10,585 nt of DNA from assembly GCA_023144715.1 (NCBI GenBank), contig JAGLFC010000160.1, positions 1 through 10,585 on the forward strand, read 5' to 3'. This DNA comes from Gammaproteobacteria bacterium. Its GTDB lineage: Bacteria; Pseudomonadota; Gammaproteobacteria; GRL18. Within the stretch, counting starts at the first letter, position 1; each line of letters starts with the position of its first letter. Shown piece by piece: positions 1 to 7,459 of the stretch. Under the pieces are notes generated by a model that worked only from the letters and a program-made list of their open reading frames with translations, had not been told where the DNA came from and did no database searches. The position numbers and the translations under genes are program-made.

Positions 1-226
1 TCGTTTATAATTAAAACCACTATACCTTTCCAGAGCGAGTAATAGGCATTAATTTACCGATAAAATCACCATAAGTATATTCAGGATGAAAGACTGTTTT
101 TATGATATTTTCTGGTGTTGCATCAACATCTATATCTAATTTATTGGGAATAATATCTTTATCTATTTTATAGCTTTTTCCCGTTCCTGGACTACCAAAT
201 AATATTTTCTGTATTGGTTTATTCAT
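1..226 (-). pseudogene. Broken 5' end of an McrB-type AAA+ NTPase gene
   Basis: The readable part begins at the ATG at 226 and runs 68 codons to a TAG at 20-22. It carries a P-loop (GSPGTGKS, about residues 12-19 from this ATG) and the phrase FHPEYTYGDFIGKLMP, both characteristic of McrB-like AAA+ proteins, the nucleotide-driven motor subunits of modified-DNA restriction systems and related defence loci. Family members are several hundred residues long, so the stop right after the first conserved block means the gene is truncated or frameshifted. The base sequence left of the stop is open in another frame for the remaining 20 bases, which fits a small indel but is too short to prove it. A TTG 18 bases further upstream is an alternative start; neither has a strong ribosome site. 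It lies 68 bases behind ubiI on the same strand. The rest of the gene, and any McrC-like nuclease partner, would lie outside the window. Confidence 0.7.
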
Positions 227-294
227 AATATTCTTATATCGCAATAGTTTTTAGTATTTTAAATTAATGAAAAGGTCTGTGGTCAAAAAATCAC

Positions 295-1491
295 TCATAA
301 ACCCATTGCTCGTTTGATCATTATATTTTTAAGCGGTTTGAGCTGATCAACACTATTTAGACCAAAATTACGCAAAAATTTTAAGGGTGATATATCATTA
401 CTAAATAGATGTTTAAAAGCATCCATCGCCGCTAACATAGCTATATTATCGCCTTTTCTACGACGTTCATAACGTCTTAGAGTCGATAAAGAACCAATAG
501 AACGATGCTTATTATGTGCCTTTAATATCTCTTCAGCCAAAGCCATCGCATCCAGTAGCCCTAGATTAACACCCTGCCCTGCTAAGGGGTGTACAGTATG
601 TGCTGCATCGCCAATTAATGCCAAATGCTCCTGCACATAGTGTTTCGCATGTCTCAAACGTAGGGGGAAAGCTCCTCGTTCTGAGCTGAGTTCAATACGT
701 CCTAACGTACTACCAAAGATCATTTGTAATTCTTCGTTAAAAGATTTTTTATCCATATTTAACAAAGCCTGTGATTTCTCTTCAGTGGTTGACCAAACAA
801 TAGAACTTTGACCATCAAATAAGGGTAAAAATGCCAAAGGCCCTTCGGGCATAAATTGTTGCCAACAGGTCTCTTGATGAGATTCTGAAGTTTTTACATT
901 GCACACTACAGCCACTTGTTGATAAGACCAAGTATTTAAGCCAATTTTTGCCTGTTTTCTCACCCAAGAATTTGCACCATCAGCACCCACAATCAACTTG
1001 GCACTTAATAATTGCCCCTCCTGAGTCATGACTTCCACGCCCTCATCATGATATTGTATTGATTGCAATTGTACAGGCATTAAGAGATCAATATTATCAA
1101 AGTCTGCCAGCTTTGTTTGTACTACTTTTTGAATCACTCTATTTTCAATAATATGCCCTAAATTTTCCTGCCCCACATCGACACTATCAAAGTGAATCTG
1201 CCCTTGCCCACTGGCATCCCAGACGTGCATTTTATTATAGGCAGAAATACCCTCCTTTTTCATAGATGACCATACGCCTAGATTTTCAAAGATATGTTGA
1301 CTGGCATGAGTTAAAGCACTGACACGAATATCATGAGATCCTTCTTGCCAATTAAAATCACTTTGATACGCTTCAACCACTGCAATTTTTAAGGTTGAAT
1401 TCCCTAAAGCACAGGCGAGTGTTGCACCCACCATACCTGCACCCACAATAATAAGATCATAGTGATGTGTTACTAGTTTATTTTTTGTCAT
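295..1491 (-). CDS. ubiI: FAD-dependent ubiquinone biosynthesis hydroxylase, UbiI (VisC) type
   Basis: A 398-residue flavoprotein monooxygenase of the UbiH/UbiF/UbiI family, which hydroxylates the polyprenyl-phenol ring during ubiquinone synthesis at the inner-membrane Ubi complex. All three FAD-fold signatures are visible: GAGMVG at residues 17-22 for the ADP part, GADGANSWVR at 169-178, and GDAAHTVHPLAGQGVNLG at 294-311 for the ribityl part. A RRYERRRKGDN helix at 339-349 is also typical. The GDAAH form of the third motif and the length match UbiI/VisC better than UbiH, which usually has GNAA. The start follows ubiH by nine bases, and the AGG of its ribosome site touches the ubiH TAG stop, suggesting coupled translation. 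It is the last gene of the ygfB-pepP-ubiH-ubiI operon. Which ring position it attacks (C5, or another in species with fewer hydroxylases) cannot be read from sequence alone. Confidence 0.9.
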   Translation of the reverse strand: MTKNKLVTHHYDLIIVGAGMVGATLACALGNSTLKIAVVEAYQSDFNWQEGSHDIRVSALTHASQHIFENLGVWSSMKKEGISAYNKMHVWDASGQGQIHFDSVDVGQENLGHIIENRVIQKVVQTKLADFDNIDLLMPVQLQSIQYHDEGVEVMTQEGQLLSAKLIVGADGANSWVRKQAKIGLNTWSYQQVAVVCNVKTSESHQETCWQQFMPEGPLAFLPLFDGQSSIVWSTTEEKSQALLNMDKKSFNEELQMIFGSTLGRIELSSERGAFPLRLRHAKHYVQEHLALIGDAAHTVHPLAGQGVNLGLLDAMALAEEILKAHNKHRSIGSLSTLRRYERRRKGDNIAMLAAMDAFKHLFSNDISPLKFLRNFGLNSVDQLKPLKNIMIKRAMGL

Positions 1492-1500
1492 ATCCCAAAC

Positions 1501-2769
1501 CTAATAAAGTGATTGACCCACAGCCATTTTGGTTAACTTTCCTTGTAATAAACCATTGCCCATTGCTTCGTGTACAATCGCATGTTTTAAAGGTGATAAG
1601 CTATCCGCTATTAATAAACCACTATTTCTTAATAGGGCTAAAGGGATTGATTGATTTGAAAAAAGTGTAATCAAACCCTCAGTAATACGGCTCACTTGCT
1701 TAATATCGGCTTGTCGCCATTGCCAATACGCATCTAATAAAGATTGATGACCTGAATCACCCTGTTTATGTCCTTTTATTTCAGTTGCAATCAACTCTGC
1801 CAATGCAGAAATATCACGTAAACCAAGATTAAAACCCTGACCTGCAACAGGATGGACACCATGAGCAGCATTGCCTATCAACGCAATACGTGATTGATCT
1901 GCCAAGGTATCGTTATTAATAGTCATTGATACCAAAGGATAGGCGACTCTATGCCCTACTTTTTGAATTTTCCCTAAACGATAACCAAAACGCTGTTGTA
2001 AGGCTTGACAAAAATCAGCCTCATTCAATGCCATTAAATGATCACGCTGATCATCCCGTGCCGTCCAAACCAAAGAACAGCGATGACGTGTTAAAGGTAA
2101 TAAAGCCAAAGGTCCAGAATCTGTAAAACGCTCAAAGGCTCTATTATTATGAGGAATTTCTGTTTCTATATTAGCAATAATCGCGGTTTGTCCATACGAT
2201 TTCTGGTGTGTTTGAATACCGAGTAAATCTCTGGTTTTAGAATTAACCCCATCAGCAATAATTAATAAATCAGCATTGATCTTAATTTTTTTTTGGTCAA
2301 CGCTTAATGTGGCTTTAACAACATCTGGATGGGTGTCCAATTGTTCAATGGTGGCAGGACAAAATAATTGAATATGTTCATATTGTTTTATTTTATTGAG
2401 TAAAACTTCACCCATCACCCGACTTTCAACCACATAGCCCAACGCTGGCACGCCTTCTTTTTCATGATTCAATCGAGTCACACCAATGTGTCCTCGATCA
2501 GAAATATGAATATCTTTGATGGCAGAAAAACCATCCTCACGTTGTGCTAAATCATCCCATATACCCATACTCTGATATATTTGCTTAGAACTCCACGCTA
2601 AAGCTAAACAGCGATCATCAAAACTGGGTTGACCTTGTGCTTGATAAGGGTATGCTTCAATTAATGCAATGTTTAAGTGTAAAGGTGCTAAAGCAATTGC
2701 CATTGTTGCCCCTGCCATACCTCCACCCACAATAATAATATCAAAATGATCCTGATTAAGTGCTGTCAT
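1501..2769 (-). CDS. ubiH: 2-octaprenyl-6-methoxyphenol hydroxylase UbiH
   Basis: A 422-residue FAD monooxygenase paralogous to the following gene. In E. coli, UbiH adds the C1 hydroxyl of the ubiquinone ring. The N-terminal GGGMAG (15-20), the mid-protein ADGVNSKTR (172-180) and the third motif GNAAHGVHPVAGQGFNLGLRD (starting at 299) are all present. The Asn in GNAAH, where most relatives have Asp, is also seen in E. coli UbiH and supports this assignment over UbiI or UbiF. Its ATG overlaps the pepP stop codon by four bases (ATGA), so translation is probably coupled. The C-terminus is a little longer than in E. coli UbiH (392 residues), ending in a short Lys/Gly/Gln-containing tail. Having both hydroxylases in tandem implies an aerobic, oxygen-dependent quinone route. 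Confidence 0.93.
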   Translation of the reverse strand: MTALNQDHFDIIIVGGGMAGATMAIALAPLHLNIALIEAYPYQAQGQPSFDDRCLALAWSSKQIYQSMGIWDDLAQREDGFSAIKDIHISDRGHIGVTRLNHEKEGVPALGYVVESRVMGEVLLNKIKQYEHIQLFCPATIEQLDTHPDVVKATLSVDQKKIKINADLLIIADGVNSKTRDLLGIQTHQKSYGQTAIIANIETEIPHNNRAFERFTDSGPLALLPLTRHRCSLVWTARDDQRDHLMALNEADFCQALQQRFGYRLGKIQKVGHRVAYPLVSMTINNDTLADQSRIALIGNAAHGVHPVAGQGFNLGLRDISALAELIATEIKGHKQGDSGHQSLLDAYWQWRQADIKQVSRITEGLITLFSNQSIPLALLRNSGLLIADSLSPLKHAIVHEAMGNGLLQGKLTKMAVGQSLY

Positions 2770-4217
2770 TTCTTGATATTCCCACTGTTTTTATTATCAG
2801 CTAACGTCTTACGTGCAAGGGCTTTTTTTCTAGCAGGTACTTTACGTTTAACAGCTTTCTTTTTTTTAACGCTTGCCTTCTTATTACTTGGCTTGCCATT
2901 CTGGCTTTTAGAAGATGCCATAATTTTTTCAATTTGAGACACTGTTTTGGGTGCTTTAGCGGTCAATACTTCATGCCCTGTATCAGTCACTAAGACATCA
3001 TCTTCAATACGAATACCAATATTACGCCATTTTTTAGCAATTTTTTGATTATCACCTGTGTAAATACCAGGCTCAATGGTCAAAACCATTCCTTCTTCTA
3101 AAATACGCCATTCATTACCGACTTTATAATCACCAACATCATGCACATCTAATCCGATCCAATGCCCTGTACGGTGCATATAAAAACTTTTATAGACTTC
3201 ATCTTTAATCAGTTGATTCACTTTTCCTTTTAATAAACCCAAACGCACCAATCCTGTCGTAATTATCCTTACAGCCGTTTCATGAGGTGAATTCCAATGA
3301 TTACCTGGATAGACCATTTTAATCGCAGCAAGCTGTGCTTTTAAGACAAGTTCATACAAAGCTTTTTGAGGGGCTGAAAAACGACCATTAACAGGATAAG
3401 TTCGGGTAATATCAGAGGCATAACCTTGATACTCACCGCCTGCATCCACTAAAACCAAATCACCATTTTTTAGGTCGGATTCATTTTCTGTATAATGTAA
3501 AATACAACCATTTTCACCACTGCCTACAATAGAAGGATACGCCAGATCACGACAGCCATTAAACATACATTCATGTACAAATTCTGCTTCTAGTTGATAT
3601 TCTGTCATATTAGGACGACAATTTGCCATTAAGCGTATATGTGCCTTGCATGATACCTGTGCTGCTTGTTGCAACATTTCTATTTCAGTACTTGATTTAA
3701 ATAGACGCATTTCATGCAAAAGATGATCCAGTGAAACAAATTCACCCGGTACATGGATGCCCATTCTGATTTTTTGCTTTAATAGATTCAACCAACCTGT
3801 TAAACGCTGATCAAAGTCAGCATGAATACCCATTGTATAGTAAACACGTTGTCTATTTTCTAATAGTCCGGGTAAAATATCGTCTATATCTGTAATGGGA
3901 AACGAATCATCAGCACCATAGGTTTCAAGCACGCCATCCTGACCTGCACGCCGACCATGCCAAATTTCTTGTGTTTCATCTTTTTCACGACAAAAAAGTA
4001 TATATTCACCATGCTCACGGTTGGGGATCAATACTAATACTGCTTCAGGTTCCCAAAAACCTGTTAAATAGAGAAAATCACTATCAGGTCTAAAAGAATA
4101 ATTAACATCCCTGTTTCTAACTTGTTCGCCCGCCGTTGTTAATATCGCAATGCTATTACTGCCCATATCCTGCATCAGTTGCTTTCTACGTTGGTCAAAT
4201 TCTTTTTTATTAATCAT
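2766..4217 (-). CDS. pepP: Xaa-Pro aminopeptidase (aminopeptidase P) with a basic C-terminal tail
   Basis: A cytosolic metallopeptidase of family M24B that removes an N-terminal residue when proline is second. The creatinase-like N-domain (about 1-165) contains the RPDSDFLYLTGF block. The pita-bread catalytic domain (about 175-430) has the dinuclear metal ligands D258, D269, H352, E382 and E405, plus the conserved H348 and H359 in the YMHRTGHWIGLDVHDVG stretch. Everything needed for activity is present. E. coli PepP has about 440 residues; this one has 483, the extra being a low-complexity Lys/Ala/Ser/Arg tail from about 434 on, with 16 Lys and 3 Arg in about 50 residues. The tail recalls histone H1-like sequences and may bind nucleic acid or be a tolerated expansion. 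The gene starts one base after the ygfB stop and overlaps ubiH by four bases. The pepP-ubiH pairing is widespread in gammaproteobacteria. Confidence 0.95.
   Translation of the reverse strand: MINKKEFDQRRKQLMQDMGSNSIAILTTAGEQVRNRDVNYSFRPDSDFLYLTGFWEPEAVLVLIPNREHGEYILFCREKDETQEIWHGRRAGQDGVLETYGADDSFPITDIDDILPGLLENRQRVYYTMGIHADFDQRLTGWLNLLKQKIRMGIHVPGEFVSLDHLLHEMRLFKSSTEIEMLQQAAQVSCKAHIRLMANCRPNMTEYQLEAEFVHECMFNGCRDLAYPSIVGSGENGCILHYTENESDLKNGDLVLVDAGGEYQGYASDITRTYPVNGRFSAPQKALYELVLKAQLAAIKMVYPGNHWNSPHETAVRIITTGLVRLGLLKGKVNQLIKDEVYKSFYMHRTGHWIGLDVHDVGDYKVGNEWRILEEGMVLTIEPGIYTGDNQKIAKKWRNIGIRIEDDVLVTDTGHEVLTAKAPKTVSQIEKIMASSKSQNGKPSNKKASVKKKKAVKRKVPARKKALARKTLADNKNSGNIKK
2859..2865 (-). other. 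A AAA AAG slippery heptamer in the pepP tail
   Basis: Within an eight-A run on the coding strand, the in-frame codons AAA AAA AAG create A AAA AAG, the same heptamer used for programmed -1 frameshifting in E. coli dnaX. A -1 slip would add three residues and hit TAA, shortening the basic tail by about 30 residues. I see no obvious stimulatory stem or upstream Shine-Dalgarno-like element. It may simply reflect lysine codons in an AT-rich genome. Confidence 0.3.
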
Positions 4218-4218
4218 T

Positions 4219-4809
4219 TTATGAGTCCATTATCTGAATTGGCTGACGTATGGGATTGATTTCTTCATTAATTAATAAGACTCCCACACGAATAAATTCG
4301 GTAAATTCTATAATGGCTTCTTCATCACTGTCATTTTCAGCCAAATCATATTCATCAGCATTTGATAGTGACGTCATTGCTTCAATAAATTCACTCACTT
4401 CATCTGAATAAGTAGAAAAGTGTTTAATTCCTCCCAAACTTAACCCCATTAAAAAACCTTGTGACCATTGTGCAATGGCTTGTAAACGATGAAGTATACT
4501 CTCATCATCTACCAGCAATGGATGAAAATTAAGATTACTATCCGAGAGTGACATCACTGTTGATACAAAAAATTCTTTAAAAGAAGTGCCAATTGCTTCT
4601 AGCAATAAATCTCTATTATTAATGCTCTGAGCAATCTCTGTCTCTGTTGTTTTATCCAATAAAGTCAAAGAAAGCCATTCATAAAGATTAATATCGCTTT
4701 TAGCACACAAAACACCACATAAAGTACCATGCACCTCAGAGGGTGATTGCTCAATTCCTAATGTGACAAGATCGAATTGTATTTGTTTACTATTTATTGC
4801 TGAGGACAT
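4219..4809 (-). CDS. ygfB: YgfB/UPF0149 family protein
   Basis: A 196-residue acidic, mostly helical cytoplasmic protein of the UPF0149 (YecA/YgfB-like) family. The family hallmarks are SPSEVHGTLCG at 22-32 and FHPLL...RLQAIAQWSQGFLMGL spanning about 95-123. An Asp/Glu-rich stretch lies at 151-164. It has no signal peptide, membrane segment or C-terminal zinc-binding SEC-C motif. The E. coli homologue has no firm biochemical role. In Pseudomonas aeruginosa, YgfB is reported to act as a regulator affecting AmpDh3 expression through AlpA, which cannot be assumed here. It is first in the ygfB-pepP-ubiH-ubiI operon and divergent from the zapB-like/zapA pair, an arrangement conserved in many gammaproteobacteria. 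No strong ribosome-binding sequence precedes the ATG. Confidence 0.9.
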   Translation of the reverse strand: MSSAINSKQIQFDLVTLGIEQSPSEVHGTLCGVLCAKSDINLYEWLSLTLLDKTTETEIAQSINNRDLLLEAIGTSFKEFFVSTVMSLSDSNLNFHPLLVDDESILHRLQAIAQWSQGFLMGLSLGGIKHFSTYSDEVSEFIEAMTSLSNADEYDLAENDSDEEAIIEFTEFIRVGVLLINEEINPIRQPIQIMDS

Positions 4810-4872
4810 ATTGAATTACCCAAATTACTTATTTTTATTCTATTTTTTACTCTACTTTTACTTTATATTGGA

Positions 4873-4903
4873 ATTATACCCTACAATTTAACAAATCTAT
4901 CAA
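4873..4903 (-). promoter_or_regulatory. Candidate sigma-70 promoter for the ygfB-pepP-ubiH-ubiI operon
   Basis: On the minus strand a perfect TATAAT (4873-4878) is preceded by TTGATA (4898-4903) with a 19-base spacer, longer than the ideal 17. The leader to the ygfB ATG would be about 55-60 bases. Confidence 0.5.
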
Positions 4904-4922
4904 TGATTCTTACTATAAACTA

Positions 4923-4951
4923 TTGACCAATGTTACAATGAAACTTAATAT
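4923..4951 (+). promoter_or_regulatory. Candidate sigma-70 promoter for the zapB-like/zapA pair
   Basis: TTGACC (4923-4928), a 17-base spacer and TAATAT (4946-4951) form a good consensus promoter about 90 bases before the chosen start of the zapB-like gene. It points away from the ygfB promoter. A weaker second possibility is TTGACT (4986-4991) with TAACAA (5009-5014). Confidence 0.55.
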
Positions 4952-5039
4952 AGTACTTATGTAACTATTTGTGTGTCATCAAAATTTGACTTCACATAAT
5001 AATTCTAATAACAATCAATGTAACAGGTTCTTCTACATT

Positions 5040-5273
5040 ATGGTAGACAATGCAATTAATGCTAATACTGATAACGAACTCAAAAGTCTTAATGATAGCG
5101 TCAATAGCTTACTTAACATCATAAAAGATCTTAAAAATGAAAATATTCAGTTACGCTCACAACAAGAGTTTCTGCAAGTCGAACGTTCCAGACTTATGGA
5201 AAAAACAGAAACAGCACGCACTCGTGTTGAATCAATTATTAACCGTCTAAAAGCTATGGAAACGAATAAATGA
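5040..5273 (+). CDS. Small coiled-coil protein, ZapB-like (TIGR02449 type)
   Basis: A 77-residue protein that is nearly all coiled coil (about residues 12-72), with the pattern LKNEN..LRSQQEFLQVERSRLMEK..TARTRVESIINRLKAME typical of the short protein encoded just before zapA in many gammaproteobacteria and often called ZapB-like. It probably helps assemble or stabilise the FtsZ ring with ZapA; this is inferred from gene context and coiled-coil character. I chose the ATG at 5040 because the frame upstream to a GTG at 4971 adds 23 Asn/His-rich residues unlike the family, and a CAGG sequence sits about ten bases before this ATG. Its stop overlaps the zapA start (ATGA), implying coupled translation. 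Confidence 0.82.
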   Translation: MVDNAINANTDNELKSLNDSVNSLLNIIKDLKNENIQLRSQQEFLQVERSRLMEKTETARTRVESIINRLKAMETNK

Positions 5274-5653
5274 AAGAAGAATTAATCCCTGTTTCAGTTA
5301 ACATCTTAGGAAAAGATTACCGTATTGCTTGTTTACCTGATCACAAAGACAGTTTGGAAGGTTCTGCTCGCTTATTAAATAACAAAATGTTAGAAATTAA
5401 ATCCAGTGGTAAGGTGATTGGTAGTGATCGAATTGCTGTTATGGCTGCTCTTAATCTAGCACATGATTTATTGCAACAACAACAGCAAATTGATAATGAT
5501 ACCATTATGACACAACGGTTACGTCAATTAAGAGAAAAAATTGATGAAGAAGTCTCTGAAACTGAAAAAACACCGTCTTCAAAGTTAAACAGTACTGATG
5601 TGATTGAAGCTAAAAAAAATAAAGATACAGTAAAAGAAAATACCAGTCAGTAA
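5270..5653 (+). CDS. zapA: Cell division protein ZapA
   Basis: A 127-residue cytoplasmic protein that crosslinks FtsZ protofilaments at the division site. The N-terminal globular domain (about 1-65) shows VSVNILGKDYRIACLPDHKDSLEGSARLLNNKM followed by GSDRIAVMAALNLAHDLL, the classic ZapA pattern; a coiled-coil helix runs on to about residue 95. ZapA proteins are usually 100-110 residues. Here the extra length is a polar, charged, low-complexity C-tail (from about 97) rich in Lys, Glu, Thr and Ser. A run of five glutamines (about 69-73) interrupts the helix start. The start is fixed by the ATGA overlap with the preceding coiled-coil gene and a GGAA ribosome site inside it. The gene ends just before a hairpin shared with convergent prfC. 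Confidence 0.92.
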   Translation: MKEELIPVSVNILGKDYRIACLPDHKDSLEGSARLLNNKMLEIKSSGKVIGSDRIAVMAALNLAHDLLQQQQQIDNDTIMTQRLRQLREKIDEEVSETEKTPSSKLNSTDVIEAKKNKDTVKENTSQ

Positions 5654-5667
5654 AATAAATATATATA

Positions 5668-5702
5668 AAATTCTCTCTTTTTTATTAAAAAAGAGAGAAT
5701 TT
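5668..5702. terminator. Hairpin between convergent zapA and prfC, probable bidirectional terminator
   Basis: A perfect 16-base inverted repeat (arms 5668-5683 and 5687-5702, three-base loop ATT) lies in the 53-base gap between the two stop codons. The arms carry a T6/A6 core and an alternating CT/GA block, so the stem is long but poor in G-C. T-rich sequence follows in both directions, consistent with termination for both genes. Confidence 0.75.
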
Positions 5703-5706
5703 AATT

Positions 5707-7293
5707 TTAATGTTCTCGTGTTGCTAAAAATTCTATTTCTGGCCAACGTTCCATCGTTAAATTTAAGTTGACTCGAGTCGGTGCAATATAAGTTAAATCA
5801 CCACTGCCATCTATAGCAAGGTTATCACTGAGTTTCTTTTTAAACTCATTTAATTTATTCTCATCATCACACACTACCCAACGAGCCGTTTGTACATTGA
5901 CAGGTTCAAAATTACATTCTACTTTATATTCACCTCTCAGACGTTCTTGCACTACATCAAACTGTAATACACCCACTGCACCGAGAATCAAATCATTATT
6001 ATTCATAGGCTTAAACAATTGAGTTGCACCCTCTTCGCTTAACTGTTCTAAGCCCTTCATTAAGGCCTTCATACGCAAAGGGTCTTTTAGGCGAGCACGT
6101 CTGAAAAGTTCAGGGGCAAAATTAGGAATCCCTGTAAATTTTAATTCTTCACCCTGCGTAAAGGTATCACCAATACGAATCGTGCCATGATTATGCAAAC
6201 CAATAATATCACCCGAATAAGCCGTTTCTACATGACTTCTATCCTGTGCCATAAAGGTAATGGCATTGGCAATTTGTATATCCTTATTAATGCGTACATG
6301 ACACATTTTCATGCCTTTGTTATATTGTCCAGAACAAATCCGCATAAATGCGACTCGATCTCGATGTTGTGGATCCATATTGGCCTGAATTTTAAACACA
6401 AAACCCGTCATGGGTTCTTCAACAGACTCAACCGTTCGAGTGGTGGTTTTTCTATTTTGTGGTGTCGGAGCATATTCAGAAAAGGCATCCAGCATTTCAT
6501 CAATACCAAAGTTATTAATGGCTGAACCATAAAAAACAGGGGTTAATTCACCTGCAAGAAAAAGTTCTAAATCAAATTCATTACTTGCACCCCGCACTAA
6601 TTCGACTTCATCTCGTAATTCTTCTGCCTGATCTGCAATTAATTCATCCAACCGAGGATTATCCAGCCCTTCAATGACTTCACCTTCTTGAATTTTACCG
6701 CCGTGTGTTGCACTGAATATATGGACTTTATCATTATAGAGATGATACACGCCTTTAAAACGTTTACCCATACCAATAGGCCAAGTAATCGGTGCACAGT
6801 CTATTTTTAGAACCTGTTCAACTTCATCCATCAGATCAATGGGATCACGCCCTTCTCTATCCAATTTATTAATAAAAGTCAAAATAGGCGTATCGCGCAA
6901 GCGACATACTTCCATTAATTTAACAGTACGTTGTTCAACACCCTTCGCAACATCAATCACCATTAAGGCAGAATCAACGGCGGTCAGAGTACGATAAGTA
7001 TCTTCTGAAAAATCTTCATGTCCTGGTGTATCAAGTAGATTAATAATAGAATCTTTATAAGGAAACTGCATCACAGATGAAGTGACGGAAATACCTCTTT
7101 CTTTTTCCATATCCATCCAGTCTGAGGTCGCATGACGAGCTGCTTTGCGTCCTTTGACCGTACCTGCCATTTGAATAGCACCTCCATATAAAAGTAACTT
7201 TTCAGTCAGTGTGGTCTTACCTGCATCAGGGTGAGATATAATCGCAAAAGTGCGTCTGCGTTTTATCTCTTTTAACATCAGTTCATCTGTCAT
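5707..7293 (-). CDS. prfC: Peptide chain release factor 3 (RF3)
   Basis: A 528-residue translational GTPase, essentially the same length as E. coli RF3 (529). RF3 recycles RF1/RF2 from the ribosome after peptide release and takes part in post-peptidyl-transfer quality control. The GTPase motifs are intact: G1 HPDAGKTT (21-28), G2 around RGISVTSS (66-73), G3 DTPGHEDF (88-95) and G4 NKLDRE (142-147). Domain II and the RF3-specific C-terminal domain follow, including GAVGVLQFDVVQERL. RF3 is distinguished from EF-G by its shorter length and the GRKAARHATSDWM block at 48-60. It is a single-gene unit, convergent with zapA and divergent from the HPt gene. Confidence 0.97.
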   Translation of the reverse strand: MTDELMLKEIKRRRTFAIISHPDAGKTTLTEKLLLYGGAIQMAGTVKGRKAARHATSDWMDMEKERGISVTSSVMQFPYKDSIINLLDTPGHEDFSEDTYRTLTAVDSALMVIDVAKGVEQRTVKLMEVCRLRDTPILTFINKLDREGRDPIDLMDEVEQVLKIDCAPITWPIGMGKRFKGVYHLYNDKVHIFSATHGGKIQEGEVIEGLDNPRLDELIADQAEELRDEVELVRGASNEFDLELFLAGELTPVFYGSAINNFGIDEMLDAFSEYAPTPQNRKTTTRTVESVEEPMTGFVFKIQANMDPQHRDRVAFMRICSGQYNKGMKMCHVRINKDIQIANAITFMAQDRSHVETAYSGDIIGLHNHGTIRIGDTFTQGEELKFTGIPNFAPELFRRARLKDPLRMKALMKGLEQLSEEGATQLFKPMNNNDLILGAVGVLQFDVVQERLRGEYKVECNFEPVNVQTARWVVCDDENKLNEFKKKLSDNLAIDGSGDLTYIAPTRVNLNLTMERWPEIEFLATREH

Positions 7294-7341
7294 TATTTGG
7301 GCTTTATAGTTTATATTGTAGTGATAAATTTATAGTCCAAT

Positions 7342-7350
7342 ATTATAACA
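7342..7350 (-). promoter_or_regulatory. Candidate extended -10 promoter of prfC
   Basis: On the minus strand TGTTATAAT provides a perfect TATAAT plus the TGn extension, about 50 bases before the prfC ATG. No good -35 box lies at the right distance, as is common for extended -10 promoters. Confidence 0.5.
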
Positions 7351-7395
7351 ACATTTGAGGCAATTTAGGAATGAGTCTATAATTTCAGTTCACAC

Positions 7396-7425
7396 TTGAC
7401 AAATATAAGCAGTAAATTTTAATAT
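7396..7425 (+). promoter_or_regulatory. Candidate sigma-70 promoter of the HPt gene
   Basis: A perfect TTGACA (7396-7401) is followed after 18 bases by TAATAT (7420-7425); TTTAAT two bases earlier gives a 16-base spacer. The start codon is about 35 bases downstream, with a GGGG sequence just before it as ribosome site. Confidence 0.55.
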
Positions 7426-7459
7426 TATTAGCTATAAGATAGACAGTGGGGATAAATTA

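Noticed and set aside
1467..2126. Plus-strand open frames opposite ubiI/ubiH
   Set aside because: Antisense shadows of well-conserved genes, with no ribosome site or family resemblance.
4971..5039. N-terminal extension of the zapB-like gene from a GTG at 4971
   Set aside because: The 23 extra residues are Asn/His-rich, unlike the family, and overlap promoter-like sequence; the ATG at 5040 gives the usual length.
6187..6525. 112-codon open frame on the plus strand inside prfC
   Set aside because: It lies wholly inside a conserved gene on the other strand and encodes no recognisable motif; it is a shadow frame.
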